From: Flavobacterium sp.
GTDB taxonomy: Bacteria > Bacteroidota > Bacteroidia > Flavobacteriales > Flavobacteriaceae
DNA length: 64,000 bases
Reading direction: 5' to 3'
Assembly: GCA_014379405.1 (NCBI GenBank)
Contig: JACMLU010000027.1
Location: 145,213 to 209,212, forward strand
Positions 34,118 to 41,816 of the stretch are shown here, piece by piece. Each line of letters starts with the position of its first letter. The first letter of the stretch is position 1. The notes under the pieces are model-generated. The model ran no database searches, was not told where the DNA came from, and saw nothing but the letters and a program-made list of their open reading frames with translations. Made by a program: the position numbers and the translations under genes.

Positions 34118-35546
34118 TTTGAATTTGTTTTAATATATATTCACTATTTAACCAATAACTTTTCTTTTTTTCCAATGTATTTTGAGGTGTTTCCATTAAA
34201 TCTAAAGAATTCGTTGCTTTTGGTCTTACATGACAGATATTGTGATTTTTTAGTTGCCAAAAATTTTCATAGTCCCCATTCTTAATATTAGTTTTAGTTT
34301 GAGTCCAAAACTTATAGGCAACTTTTAAATCTTGTGTAGGCATAGTCCAAAACATAGCTTTTTTAAGTCTTGCTATATTCTCTTTATCTTTTTGAAAGAT
34401 AACCAAGAAAAAACGTTTCGTAAGTTTATTATACCAATAAGAATCTTCCCAATCTTCATTTACAATTTCTTTATATTTTATCTGAGCAAAAGACATGCTT
34501 TCTTTTAAAGTTCCTGTCGCTTCAAGTTTAATTGTTTTTATTTCAATTTCTGCTTTTTCAAATTCTTCAATTTTTTCTTTACTAATTCCTAAAATAGATT
34601 TAACAATTACAAAATTTTTATTCTTTGCCTTTAAATTAATATTCAGATTGAATTCAGTAATTAACTCTTGCTCAGAATAATCATAATATTTCGAAAATTT
34701 TTCAAGAATGACATCTTCAAAAGTTTGACCTTTTTTGTACTCTGAAATATTCTTTATTATGGGTTCAGTATTATCAAAAAGATTTCCATATCCACTTGAA
34801 GGTTCCTTTAATGGATTATTATCTACCTTTAAAAAATGTAGATATTCATCATCTAATTTTGTTAAATTAAAATCTCCTTTTAAACTTTTTGAAATAATAA
34901 AGTTTAAATATTTAGATTTTAAAGAAAATGCTCTTTGTGGTGCTTTTTGAGTAGAAAAAGGCTGATTTCTATTAGATTTTAATGCTGTAGAACCTTTAGT
35001 GCAGGCACCAAGATATAATGTATCTCCTTCAGAAATTTCATGAGCATTACCTGATTTAATTTTTCCAACAATCGTATTCCAATCGTCTTTTATAATCTTT
35101 AAATCTGTCAGTGGAAAGCGCCAAAGTCTAGCTATTTTAAAAATATAGTCTATATCACATTTATCATTTTCATATAAATAAAAAAGTAGAAGTAAAAGAC
35201 TATTTTTTTTCCAGAAACTACTTTCATTAAAAGAGAATTTATATTCTTCTTCAAAATCTATAATATTAAAAACTAATCGTTCTTTTGAAACTAATCCTTT
35301 AGAATTTTTTTTAATGGGAGTTGTTTTTAACTCAACTCCAGCTTCCAAAAAATCTGGTTCAGAATTTGAATTAGGTTTATAACCAAAATGCAAGGACTCT
35401 ACTAGTTGTCCGAGTTTTCCTTTTCCAGAATATTCATTTTTTAAATCTTTACCATATAAATCCCTCAGGGATTTATTTAATAATCCTTGAGCATAATTTT
35501 CAAGTGAAAATGGATCTTTCTTATCGTATAGTAAATCTTTATGCAA
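34110..35546 (-). CDS. Sau3AI/MutH-family type II restriction endonuclease
   Basis: A 478-residue nuclease close to the Sau3AI length (489). The N-terminal MutH-like site has Glu50 (GQLVES), Asp65 (SEPDFLE) and Glu72-x-Lys74 (VELKTT), with the same Asp-x6-Glu-x-Lys spacing as MutH. The C-terminal half is expected to be a second, allosteric MutH-like domain. By homology I infer cutting at GATC. It overlaps the methyltransferase gene upstream by 8 bases and the unknown gene downstream by 8 bases, giving a coupled three-gene operon. Confidence 0.85.
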   Translation of the reverse strand: MHKDLLYDKKDPFSLENYAQGLLNKSLRDLYGKDLKNEYSGKGKLGQLVESLHFGYKPNSNSEPDFLEAGVELKTTPIKKNSKGLVSKERLVFNIIDFEEEYKFSFNESSFWKKNSLLLLLFYLYENDKCDIDYIFKIARLWRFPLTDLKIIKDDWNTIVGKIKSGNAHEISEGDTLYLGACTKGSTALKSNRNQPFSTQKAPQRAFSLKSKYLNFIISKSLKGDFNLTKLDDEYLHFLKVDNNPLKEPSSGYGNLFDNTEPIIKNISEYKKGQTFEDVILEKFSKYYDYSEQELITEFNLNINLKAKNKNFVIVKSILGISKEKIEEFEKAEIEIKTIKLEATGTLKESMSFAQIKYKEIVNEDWEDSYWYNKLTKRFFLVIFQKDKENIARLKKAMFWTMPTQDLKVAYKFWTQTKTNIKNGDYENFWQLKNHNICHVRPKATNSLDLMETPQNTLEKKKSYWLNSEYILKQIQND

Positions 35547-36825
35547 ATTGTTCTCGGTTTATATTTACATCAATCCTCTCACTTAACTTTTGACCTAACT
35601 TTTGTACTATTCCAACAACTAAAGCATTTCCCATAAAGAAAGCTCTTTTAGTATCAGTTATTCCATCTAATTCAGTGTGTCTATCCGGAAACATATTTAA
35701 ACGTTCTAGCTCAATAGGTGTTAGTCTTCTTAATCTACCATTTTGCTCAACAACATGCTTAAATCGAGATGGAGATTTCCCTCCTTCTCCGGTTATTATA
35801 GTTCTAGAAGCATTATCTAAAGCATCTGGAAAAATCATACTCCCTTCGCTATAATTATATTTAAACCCATCTTTCGTCTCCCTAACTTCGCTTTTAGACC
35901 CTTTAAGATACTTCCAACCTTTGTGCTTATTCACATCTTCATTTGAAATAAAAAATTCTTCAGGAACTTCTTGTTCATCAATTAAATTACTTCCAAGAGT
36001 TTGCATTACACCATTATAATTTGGTCTAGTTTTTACTGTAGTAAATTCGCCATTTATCATTAAACCACAATTTTCGAAAGGACTATCATTTCCTTCTAAA
36101 TTAAATTCTTCTGAAACTCTTAATAAATCGTTTTGAATTACACCTCTTCTAATATTTTCAGTTAATTCTCTGATTGGAAAAGCGGTTGCAATTATTCCAG
36201 TAGTTTCTAACCAATCTTCTTTATTTACAGTTTCATTTATTTGTCTGTAAATAGCTGTATTGTTACGATAAGCTAATATAAATATTCTTCTTCTTCTTTG
36301 CGGCATTCCATATTCAGCGGCATTTATTACTCTCCATTCAACAGCATATCCCAAATTATTAAGTGAAGACAGTATTACAGCAAAATCACGACCTCTTTGT
36401 TTTGAAGGGGATTTCAATAATCTATCAACATTCTCCAGCATAAGATACTGTGGCTTATTATCTTCTTTTAAACGCAAAATTGCTTCAATACTCCACCATA
36501 AAACTCCTTTCTTTCCAGTTAAACCTCTTGAGTTTTTTAACGTGGTAGCTACAGAATAATCTTGACATGGAAATCCACCAACCAATAAATCATGATTTGG
36601 TATTTCATTGAATCTATTTTCTATTACATCTTCAATATTTTCTCCACAATGATTTGCTTCTGGCCAGCGATTTTGATACACCATATTTGCATGTTGTATC
36701 TTTGTACTAGGCTCCCATTGATTACTCCAAACTACCTGATAATTCTCATCTCTTCGAGGAAGACCTTCAAGACCAATTCTAAAACCACCTACTCCTGCAA
36801 AAAGCTCAACTACTCTGATTGGCAT
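35539..36825 (-). CDS. DNA (cytosine-5)-methyltransferase
   Basis: A 428-residue Dcm-type enzyme. Motif I is ELFAGVGGFRIGL. Motif IV carries the nucleophile Cys87 (GGFPCQDYS). Motif VI is LENVDRLL, motif VIII AEYGMPQRRRRIFILAY, and motif X GNALVVGIVQKL. The target recognition region is about 210-340. It leads the operon with a Sau3AI-like nuclease, so it presumably protects the same site (GATC by inference). A methyltransferase gene placed first is typical for safe establishment. Confidence 0.95.
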   Translation of the reverse strand: MPIRVVELFAGVGGFRIGLEGLPRRDENYQVVWSNQWEPSTKIQHANMVYQNRWPEANHCGENIEDVIENRFNEIPNHDLLVGGFPCQDYSVATTLKNSRGLTGKKGVLWWSIEAILRLKEDNKPQYLMLENVDRLLKSPSKQRGRDFAVILSSLNNLGYAVEWRVINAAEYGMPQRRRRIFILAYRNNTAIYRQINETVNKEDWLETTGIIATAFPIRELTENIRRGVIQNDLLRVSEEFNLEGNDSPFENCGLMINGEFTTVKTRPNYNGVMQTLGSNLIDEQEVPEEFFISNEDVNKHKGWKYLKGSKSEVRETKDGFKYNYSEGSMIFPDALDNASRTIITGEGGKSPSRFKHVVEQNGRLRRLTPIELERLNMFPDRHTELDGITDTKRAFFMGNALVVGIVQKLGQKLSERIDVNINREQFA

Positions 36826-37006
36826 AAATCAATATTTTTTAAATAAAATTATAAAAACCAAAAATATCTTTTTTATTCGTAAAAATTATTAGTTATGAAT
36901 AATTTGATAAAGTATTTTTCAACAATTTGTTTGCCGATTCATTTCACACATATTTTACTACAAGTTCGTATAATTATAATTACATTTGATTAAAAATTAT
37001 TATCAG

Positions 37007-37870
37007 ATGGAAAAAAATCCTTTTTCTCTTTTCGACTTTCTTGGTTATTTTATACCAGGTGCTTTTGGTTTATTTTTATTTTATTTTTTACAAAATAATG
37101 CTGGATTAGAATATTATTTTGAAGTTGATAATATTAAAAATTTAAATACTGACATCTCATTTCTTTACATAACTTTCTTTGTGATATTATCATATACCTT
37201 AGGTCATATTCTAAGTTTTCTTTCTACTTTAACTATTGAAAATTTTGCAGTATGGATGCTTGGTTATCCTTCTAAAAATCTCTTGGGTATTTATGGTACG
37301 GAAAAATATTTTGAAAAAAAATACAAAAATCTAAATATTAATAAAAAAGCAACATATCTGTCTTATAGTCTTAGATTTTTACTATTTATTTTCTTGGCTC
37401 CAATTTCATTTTTAAGCATCACAATAGGCGAGGTATTAGATTTAAACAACTCTGTTTATAAAAAGTCATTAAAAGAGCCATACATTAGTTTAATTAAAAC
37501 TAAAATAGAAGGTCTTTTCAGAGGATTAGATAATAACTTACAAATTGATTTAATAAAGCACGATTATAACAAATTATTAATTCATCATAGCTATAATATC
37601 AACGTACCACACCAACCTAAACTTATGAACTATGTTTCATTATATGGCTTTTTAAGGGTTATCAGTTTTCTTTTAAATTTACTAAGTATTTTTATGCTTC
37701 TGAAGATATTTTTATTTAACGAAAATCTCAATATAAATATATTTGAAGAGTTTAATATTGAATCAATTATTTTATTTATTTCATCATTTTTAACTTATAT
37801 TACTTATTTGGGATATTTAAAATTCTACCGCAGATATACTCAAGAAAATTTAATGATTTTACTTTTATAA
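37007..37870 (+). CDS. Membrane protein of unknown function, divergent from the RM operon
   Basis: The ATG at 37007 is preferred to an in-frame TTG at 36986. The 287-residue product starts MEKNPFSLFDFLGYFIPGAF. It has about four hydrophobic segments: two N-terminal, one near 120-140 and two at the end. Starts of the form NPFSLFDFLGYFIPG occur in defence-associated membrane proteins of Bacteroidota, but I cannot name a family. It is transcribed away from the methyltransferase, 181 bases apart. Confidence 0.65.
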   Translation: MEKNPFSLFDFLGYFIPGAFGLFLFYFLQNNAGLEYYFEVDNIKNLNTDISFLYITFFVILSYTLGHILSFLSTLTIENFAVWMLGYPSKNLLGIYGTEKYFEKKYKNLNINKKATYLSYSLRFLLFIFLAPISFLSITIGEVLDLNNSVYKKSLKEPYISLIKTKIEGLFRGLDNNLQIDLIKHDYNKLLIHHSYNINVPHQPKLMNYVSLYGFLRVISFLLNLLSIFMLLKIFLFNENLNINIFEEFNIESIILFISSFLTYITYLGYLKFYRRYTQENLMILLL

Positions 37871-37959
37871 AATCTAATTTCTTACGAGTATGGTTATGGA
37901 TTTTTTACATCTAATCTATTACAAGGCAGTGAAAATCAATCTTCATTTCGTGATTAATT

Positions 37960-38209
37960 TTATGCCAGATTCCTAGATTTTGGTGAAGCTCTAATTATTG
38001 ATGATGCATCATTATTGCCTAGCAGGGTTCAAATTGACAAACCAACAATCAAACAAAAAAAGGCTACTGTTGATTTTTGGGATTAATGGTCAAAAGATAA
38101 AACTAATTTTGATTTAGAATTGTCAGATGAAGCATTAAGAAAACAAACTAAAAATTTATACCCGATAGGCGGAATTACATTCCTTACACTTACCTATGGC
38201 TCGCTCTGA
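37960..38209 (+). pseudogene. 3' fragment of a HerA-like ATPase gene
   Basis: The frame from about 37967 reads RFLDFGEALIIDDASLLPSR, then VQIDKPTIKQKKATVDFWD, an in-frame TAA, and WSKDKTNFDLELSDEALRK, ending at TGA 38209. GEALI.DA.LLPSR followed by ATxDFWxxW is the tail of HerA/DUF853-type ATPases, as far as I recall. No upstream part is present, so this is a truncated relic, possibly of a HerA-type defence system. Confidence 0.5.
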
Positions 38210-38395
38210 AAAAAGTTCACGACCAATTCAGCCTATTCTGAACCTGTCATATCGTTAATTACTTTTTTTTTCTATTAAAACAACCCTTTCTTACGTTCCT
38301 AATTTTGTAAATTTATCAAATTACTAAATCAAAATACTGTTCAATCTATCAAATTTCTTAATCCGGATAATTCCTCAAAACTGGAACTGCTTTTT

Positions 38396-39094
38396 TCAAC
38401 AAATCAACAACAAACGATATTCCCCTTCCTTTTCTATTGGTGCTCTGTGAATACAAGGCAGCACCTGTTGTTTTGGATGATCCACCGCCAGTCGCCAAAG
38501 ATGTCCCAATCCTAAATTAATGGGCACTGCCTGGGGTTTCGCCTGATAATGCAAATCAAAATAATTTTCGGTCAAAAAGTTTTCAAATTCCTCCGATGGG
38601 CCATTATGCAGTTCTTCAAGCTTTTTTCGGATTTCAGGAATCAGGATTTTTTGCTCCGCTTGGGCATTGGAAATAATATCACTTGCCGCTCCGTGGTAGG
38701 TACATAAAAAAGTATCCGTTGCAATGGGCGAACGATCCACATGAAACGAATACACATCCGTGGAAATGAAATCGAATTCATCGTCTCGTTCGTAACACTT
38801 CAATAAATTAAGAGTGGGTGAAGCTCCGAAATCGGCTAATAATCGCATATCATTCAAGATAATTTCCCTTGCCCTATTCCCCTTTTCGGATAATTGTAGT
38901 GCCAATAAATCTTTGGGATCCACTTCCGTTATATTATCTTTTAGTTGCAGTTGCGCTACAATCGCAGCAAAATCGCCATCCAAATTTCGGTACCAGCATA
39001 GGGCATTCGTTTCTCCCTTAAAATCCGTATTTACCAATTCCGAAAAAGTGGCTACCATTCCAATTTGGCTACTGTCAGAAAATGTATTGTTCAT
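38396..39094 (-). CDS. DUF1826-family protein
   Basis: A 232-residue soluble protein. The end LGHLWRLAVDHPKQQVLPCI and HRAPIEKEGEYRLLLI, and the middle FHVDRSPIATDTFLCTYHG, match DUF1826. Members often lie beside COG0523 GTPases and zinc-related genes; no such neighbour is present here. It sits between gene relics on the restriction-modification island, so it may have been carried in or left behind. Confidence 0.82.
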   Translation of the reverse strand: MNNTFSDSSQIGMVATFSELVNTDFKGETNALCWYRNLDGDFAAIVAQLQLKDNITEVDPKDLLALQLSEKGNRAREIILNDMRLLADFGASPTLNLLKCYERDDEFDFISTDVYSFHVDRSPIATDTFLCTYHGAASDIISNAQAEQKILIPEIRKKLEELHNGPSEEFENFLTENYFDLHYQAKPQAVPINLGLGHLWRLAVDHPKQQVLPCIHRAPIEKEGEYRLLLIC

Positions 39095-39296
39095 AGTATG
39101 TTATCAAGAAGCCGGTTACTTCATTTACCGCAAAATTATGGAATTGCACGGAGTTGCAGCATTTTTATCGCTCTATACTTTCGTTTTTTATTGGTCAATG
39201 AGAAAAAAGAAATTCTAGATTATACGCTAGGATTCATAACAGTGCTTACGGATTTTAAAAATTATATCTATGAAAACAGAAAAACATTATCAATAA

Positions 39297-39413
39297 ATGA
39301 TTAGCTATAAAGACTACGAAAAGGAAGTATATGATTGGTTAATGTCCAAACATAGTACAGATGCCAATTTTACTTTTTCATTGAGACTACATCAAGAGAA
39401 CGCTTTAATTTAA
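39297..39413 (+). pseudogene. Truncated 5' end of a hypothetical gene
   Basis: The ATG at 39297 opens a 38-codon frame (MISYKDYEKEVYDWLMSKHS, then TDANFTFSLRLHQENALI). It resembles the first residues of a longer Bacteroidota hypothetical protein and stops abruptly. It is probably a fragment on the island edge. Confidence 0.4.
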
Positions 39414-39426
39414 AATGTAAATACTA

Positions 39427-39708
39427 TTGCAAACCCAACCCTCCCTACTCGTTGCCTATATGCCCCAACCTATGGATTGGCTTATTGCCACTGAGCAATT
39501 ATGGTATCGAATTCCTGTGGATAAAGTTCCCAAAATAATAAAAGACGGAACTACCGAATATATCGCTTTCTATTTTCCTGCACTATTTGGCTTGAAAAAA
39601 AATGGAAGGTTTCACATAATGCCAAAAATCACTGCTGTAAAAGTAGTCAGCTGCAATGAATTATCTCCACTGAAAAATAACACTAACCCCTATAAACAAA
39701 GATGTTAG
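39427..39708 (+). pseudogene. Gene fragment running into att-like site c
   Basis: The frame reads LLVAYMPQPMDWLIATEQLW, then YRIPVDKVPKIIK and YIAFYFPALFG. The stretch resembles the start of nuclease-like hypotheticals (LVAYxPxPxD...WYRIPV...YLAFYQ). From about 39660 the frame crosses site c and reads random sequence to 39708. So this is a gene start cut off by recombination at the att-like site. Confidence 0.5.
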
Positions 39709-39746
39709 TGTTTTTATTTCCACATTTAGCCCACATTCGTTTTTAT
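39661..39746. other. att-like site c
   Basis: TCTCCACTGAA, the stem AACACTAAC...GTTAGTGTT (39679-39715), then TTTCCACATTTAGCCCACATT followed by TCGTTTTTAT. From the stem onward it is almost identical to site b. It cuts the gene fragment at 39427 and lies just before the tetR-efflux region. Confidence 0.5.
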
Positions 39747-39814
39747 TTATGGAAATTGTAATCCCATTGAATCATTTTTATTGCTCTTTAAAAAAAAATT
39801 AAAAAAAATATCAA

Positions 39815-39851
39815 TTCTGAAACGATTGTTTCAAAAATAGTTTTACCTTTG
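39815..39851 (+). promoter_or_regulatory. Operator O1 and -7 box of the tetR gene
   Basis: The 22-bp imperfect palindrome 39815-39836 starts TTCTGAAACG. The -7 box TACCTTTG (39844-39851) follows and fits TAnnTTTG, 20 bases before the ATG at 39871. The operator overlaps the expected -33 region, so bound repressor would block its own transcription. Confidence 0.7.
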
Positions 39852-39870
39852 CAGTGTAAAATTAAATGGT

Positions 39871-40449
39871 ATGGCTCGCTGTGTAGAATTTAACGAGGTC
39901 GAAAAAATTGAAAAAGCAATGAATGTCTTTTGGGAAAAAGGATATAATGCTACTTCAATGCAGGATTTAGTGGATGCTATGCAAATCAACAGAAGCAGTT
40001 TATACAACACCATTGGCGACAAGCATCAGTTATTTATGAAATGTATTGGCAATTATTTTGATAATGCCATGTTGGAAATAAAAGAAAAAGTGGCCAAAGA
40101 AGCATCGGCCAAAGCAGCATTAATTAAAATTATTAGCGATAAGGCGGATTGGGTTGTATCCTGCGACAAAGGATGCTTGGGAATGAAAACGATTTTTGAA
40201 ATTGCTCCGGATGATTACACAGTCCGTAACCAGATGAGCAAAAACAATGATGTTTTCATTGAATTCTTGGCTCAAACAGTTCAAAAAGCTATGGATGACG
40301 GAGAAATGGATGATTCGGAAGATGCAGCATTAATGGCTGAATACATTGCAACTTCTTTTACAGGTTGGAAGCAATCGTATATCCTTCATGGAAATCCAAT
40401 CAAAATCAAAAAAATGTCAGAATTCCTGATTAAAAATATATTCAAATAA
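39871..40449 (+). CDS. TetR/AcrR-family repressor of the RND efflux operon
   Basis: A 192-residue regulator. The N-terminal HTH shows IEKAMNVFWEKGYNATSMQD, then LVDAMQINRSSLYNTIGDKHQLF. The C-terminal domain contains a Cys pair (WVVSCDKGCLGM) that could sense thiol-reactive ligands. It lies directly upstream of a complete RND efflux operon on the same strand. Four matching palindromes flank its gene, so autoregulation and control of efflux are well supported. The ligand is unknown. Confidence 0.92.
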   Translation: MARCVEFNEVEKIEKAMNVFWEKGYNATSMQDLVDAMQINRSSLYNTIGDKHQLFMKCIGNYFDNAMLEIKEKVAKEASAKAALIKIISDKADWVVSCDKGCLGMKTIFEIAPDDYTVRNQMSKNNDVFIEFLAQTVQKAMDDGEMDDSEDAALMAEYIATSFTGWKQSYILHGNPIKIKKMSEFLIKNIFK

Positions 40450-40468
40450 CCTCTTTTTTTTACATAAA

Positions 40469-40625
40469 TTCTGGAACGCTTATTTCAGAAAATGATTAAC
40501 AATAAGCATACGCATTTTTAAATTACAGCATTGATTCTGAAACGTTTATTCCAGAATTATCGCTTTACTAAAACAATAACCATTAAATAAAAAACAGTAT
40601 GAATTCTGAAACGATTATTCCAAAA
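40469..40625 (+). promoter_or_regulatory. Operators O2, O3 and O4 before the efflux operon
   Basis: Three 22-bp palindromes lie at 40469-40490, 40535-40556 and 40604-40625. They share TTCTGRAACG on the left, YCARAA on the right and TTRTT in the centre with O1 at 39815. O4 lies in the untranslated leader downstream of any likely promoter. Matching sites on both sides of the gene identify the binding sequence of this TetR protein. Confidence 0.75.
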
Positions 40626-40664
40626 ACAATTATATCCAATACCAATTTAAATCCAATTCCAATT

Positions 40665-41807
40665 ATGAAAAAAATCACATTTTTAATCTTAATGGCTGTA
40701 CTTTTAATCAGCTGTGCCGATAAATCGCAAGCCCCTACTGCTCCACCAGCTCCAATTTTGCCAGTTGCAGCCATAAAAATCGAAAACACGATTACCGATT
40801 CCGAATATCCTGCTTCAATACAAGGAAAAGTTGATGTCGAAATTCGCCCGCAAGTAAACGGAAACCTTGACAAAGTTTATGTTGACGAAGGTTCGTATGT
40901 AACCAAAGGACAAACTTTATTCAAAATAAACGAAAGACCTTATCGCGAGCAATTAAATAATGCGTTGGCAAACCTTCATGGTGCTGAAGCTGCTTTAATC
41001 AACGCACAGTTGGAAGTCGACAAACTAACGCCTTTGGTACTAAACAAAGTTGTTTCTGATTATCAATTAAAATCAGCTAAATCATCGTACCGAATTGCTG
41101 CTTCCAATATTGAGCAGGCAAAAGCAATGGTAGCATCTGCCAGAATTAATCTAGGCTACACAAATGTTACAGCATCGGTAAACGGTTACATTGGAAGGCT
41201 TCCAAAAAAACAAGGAAGTTTAGTATCCGCATCTGATATTGAACCTTTAACTACACTTTCAGACGTGCACGAAGTTGTTGCTTATTTCTCTTTGAGTGAA
41301 ACCGATTTTATCAATTTTAAATCCCAATACGCTGGAAATACCATTAGCGACAAAATCAAAAAATTGCCTCCAGTTACTTTAATCTTGGCTGACAACAACG
41401 CTTATCCACAAACAGGGAAAATCGATATGGTCGATGGTCAATTTGACAAAACCACTGGCGCTATTACTTTGAGAGCCACTTTTCCAAATGCCAACGGAAC
41501 TTTACGTTCGGGAAATACAGGGAAAATTCGATTGGGAATTCAGCATGAGGACGCGATTTTGGTTCCACAATCGGCAACTGTTGAAATGCAAGATAAGATT
41601 TTTGTTTTCACTTTAAATAAAGAAAACAAAGTCAGTAAAATCCCAATCACGGTTATCGGTAAAAGTGGTACCAACTACCTCATTAAAGATGGTGTAAAAT
41701 CAGGCGACCAAATCGTATTAAGCGGTATCGATAAACTTCAGGAAGGACAACTAATTCAGCCCGAGAAATCAACTCCAAAAGTGGCTCAAATCATTAACAA
41801 AAAATAA
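40665..41807 (+). CDS. RND efflux periplasmic adaptor (membrane fusion protein)
   Basis: The ATG at 40665 is chosen over 40599 because it starts a lipoprotein signal (MKKITFLILMAVLLISC) and leaves operator O4 untranslated. The 380-residue adaptor has the lipoyl halves (VEIRPQVNGNLDKVYVDEGS and TNVTASVNGYIGRL), a helical hairpin at about 85-150, and beta-barrel and MP domains after. It links the inner-membrane pump encoded 9 bases downstream to the outer-membrane channel. Confidence 0.94.
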   Translation: MKKITFLILMAVLLISCADKSQAPTAPPAPILPVAAIKIENTITDSEYPASIQGKVDVEIRPQVNGNLDKVYVDEGSYVTKGQTLFKINERPYREQLNNALANLHGAEAALINAQLEVDKLTPLVLNKVVSDYQLKSAKSSYRIAASNIEQAKAMVASARINLGYTNVTASVNGYIGRLPKKQGSLVSASDIEPLTTLSDVHEVVAYFSLSETDFINFKSQYAGNTISDKIKKLPPVTLILADNNAYPQTGKIDMVDGQFDKTTGAITLRATFPNANGTLRSGNTGKIRLGIQHEDAILVPQSATVEMQDKIFVFTLNKENKVSKIPITVIGKSGTNYLIKDGVKSGDQIVLSGIDKLQEGQLIQPEKSTPKVAQIINKK

Positions 41808-41816
41808 TTTTTACAA

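Noticed and set aside
36592..36846. Plus-strand frame antisense to the methyltransferase
   Set aside because: Shadow of a well-supported methyltransferase gene.
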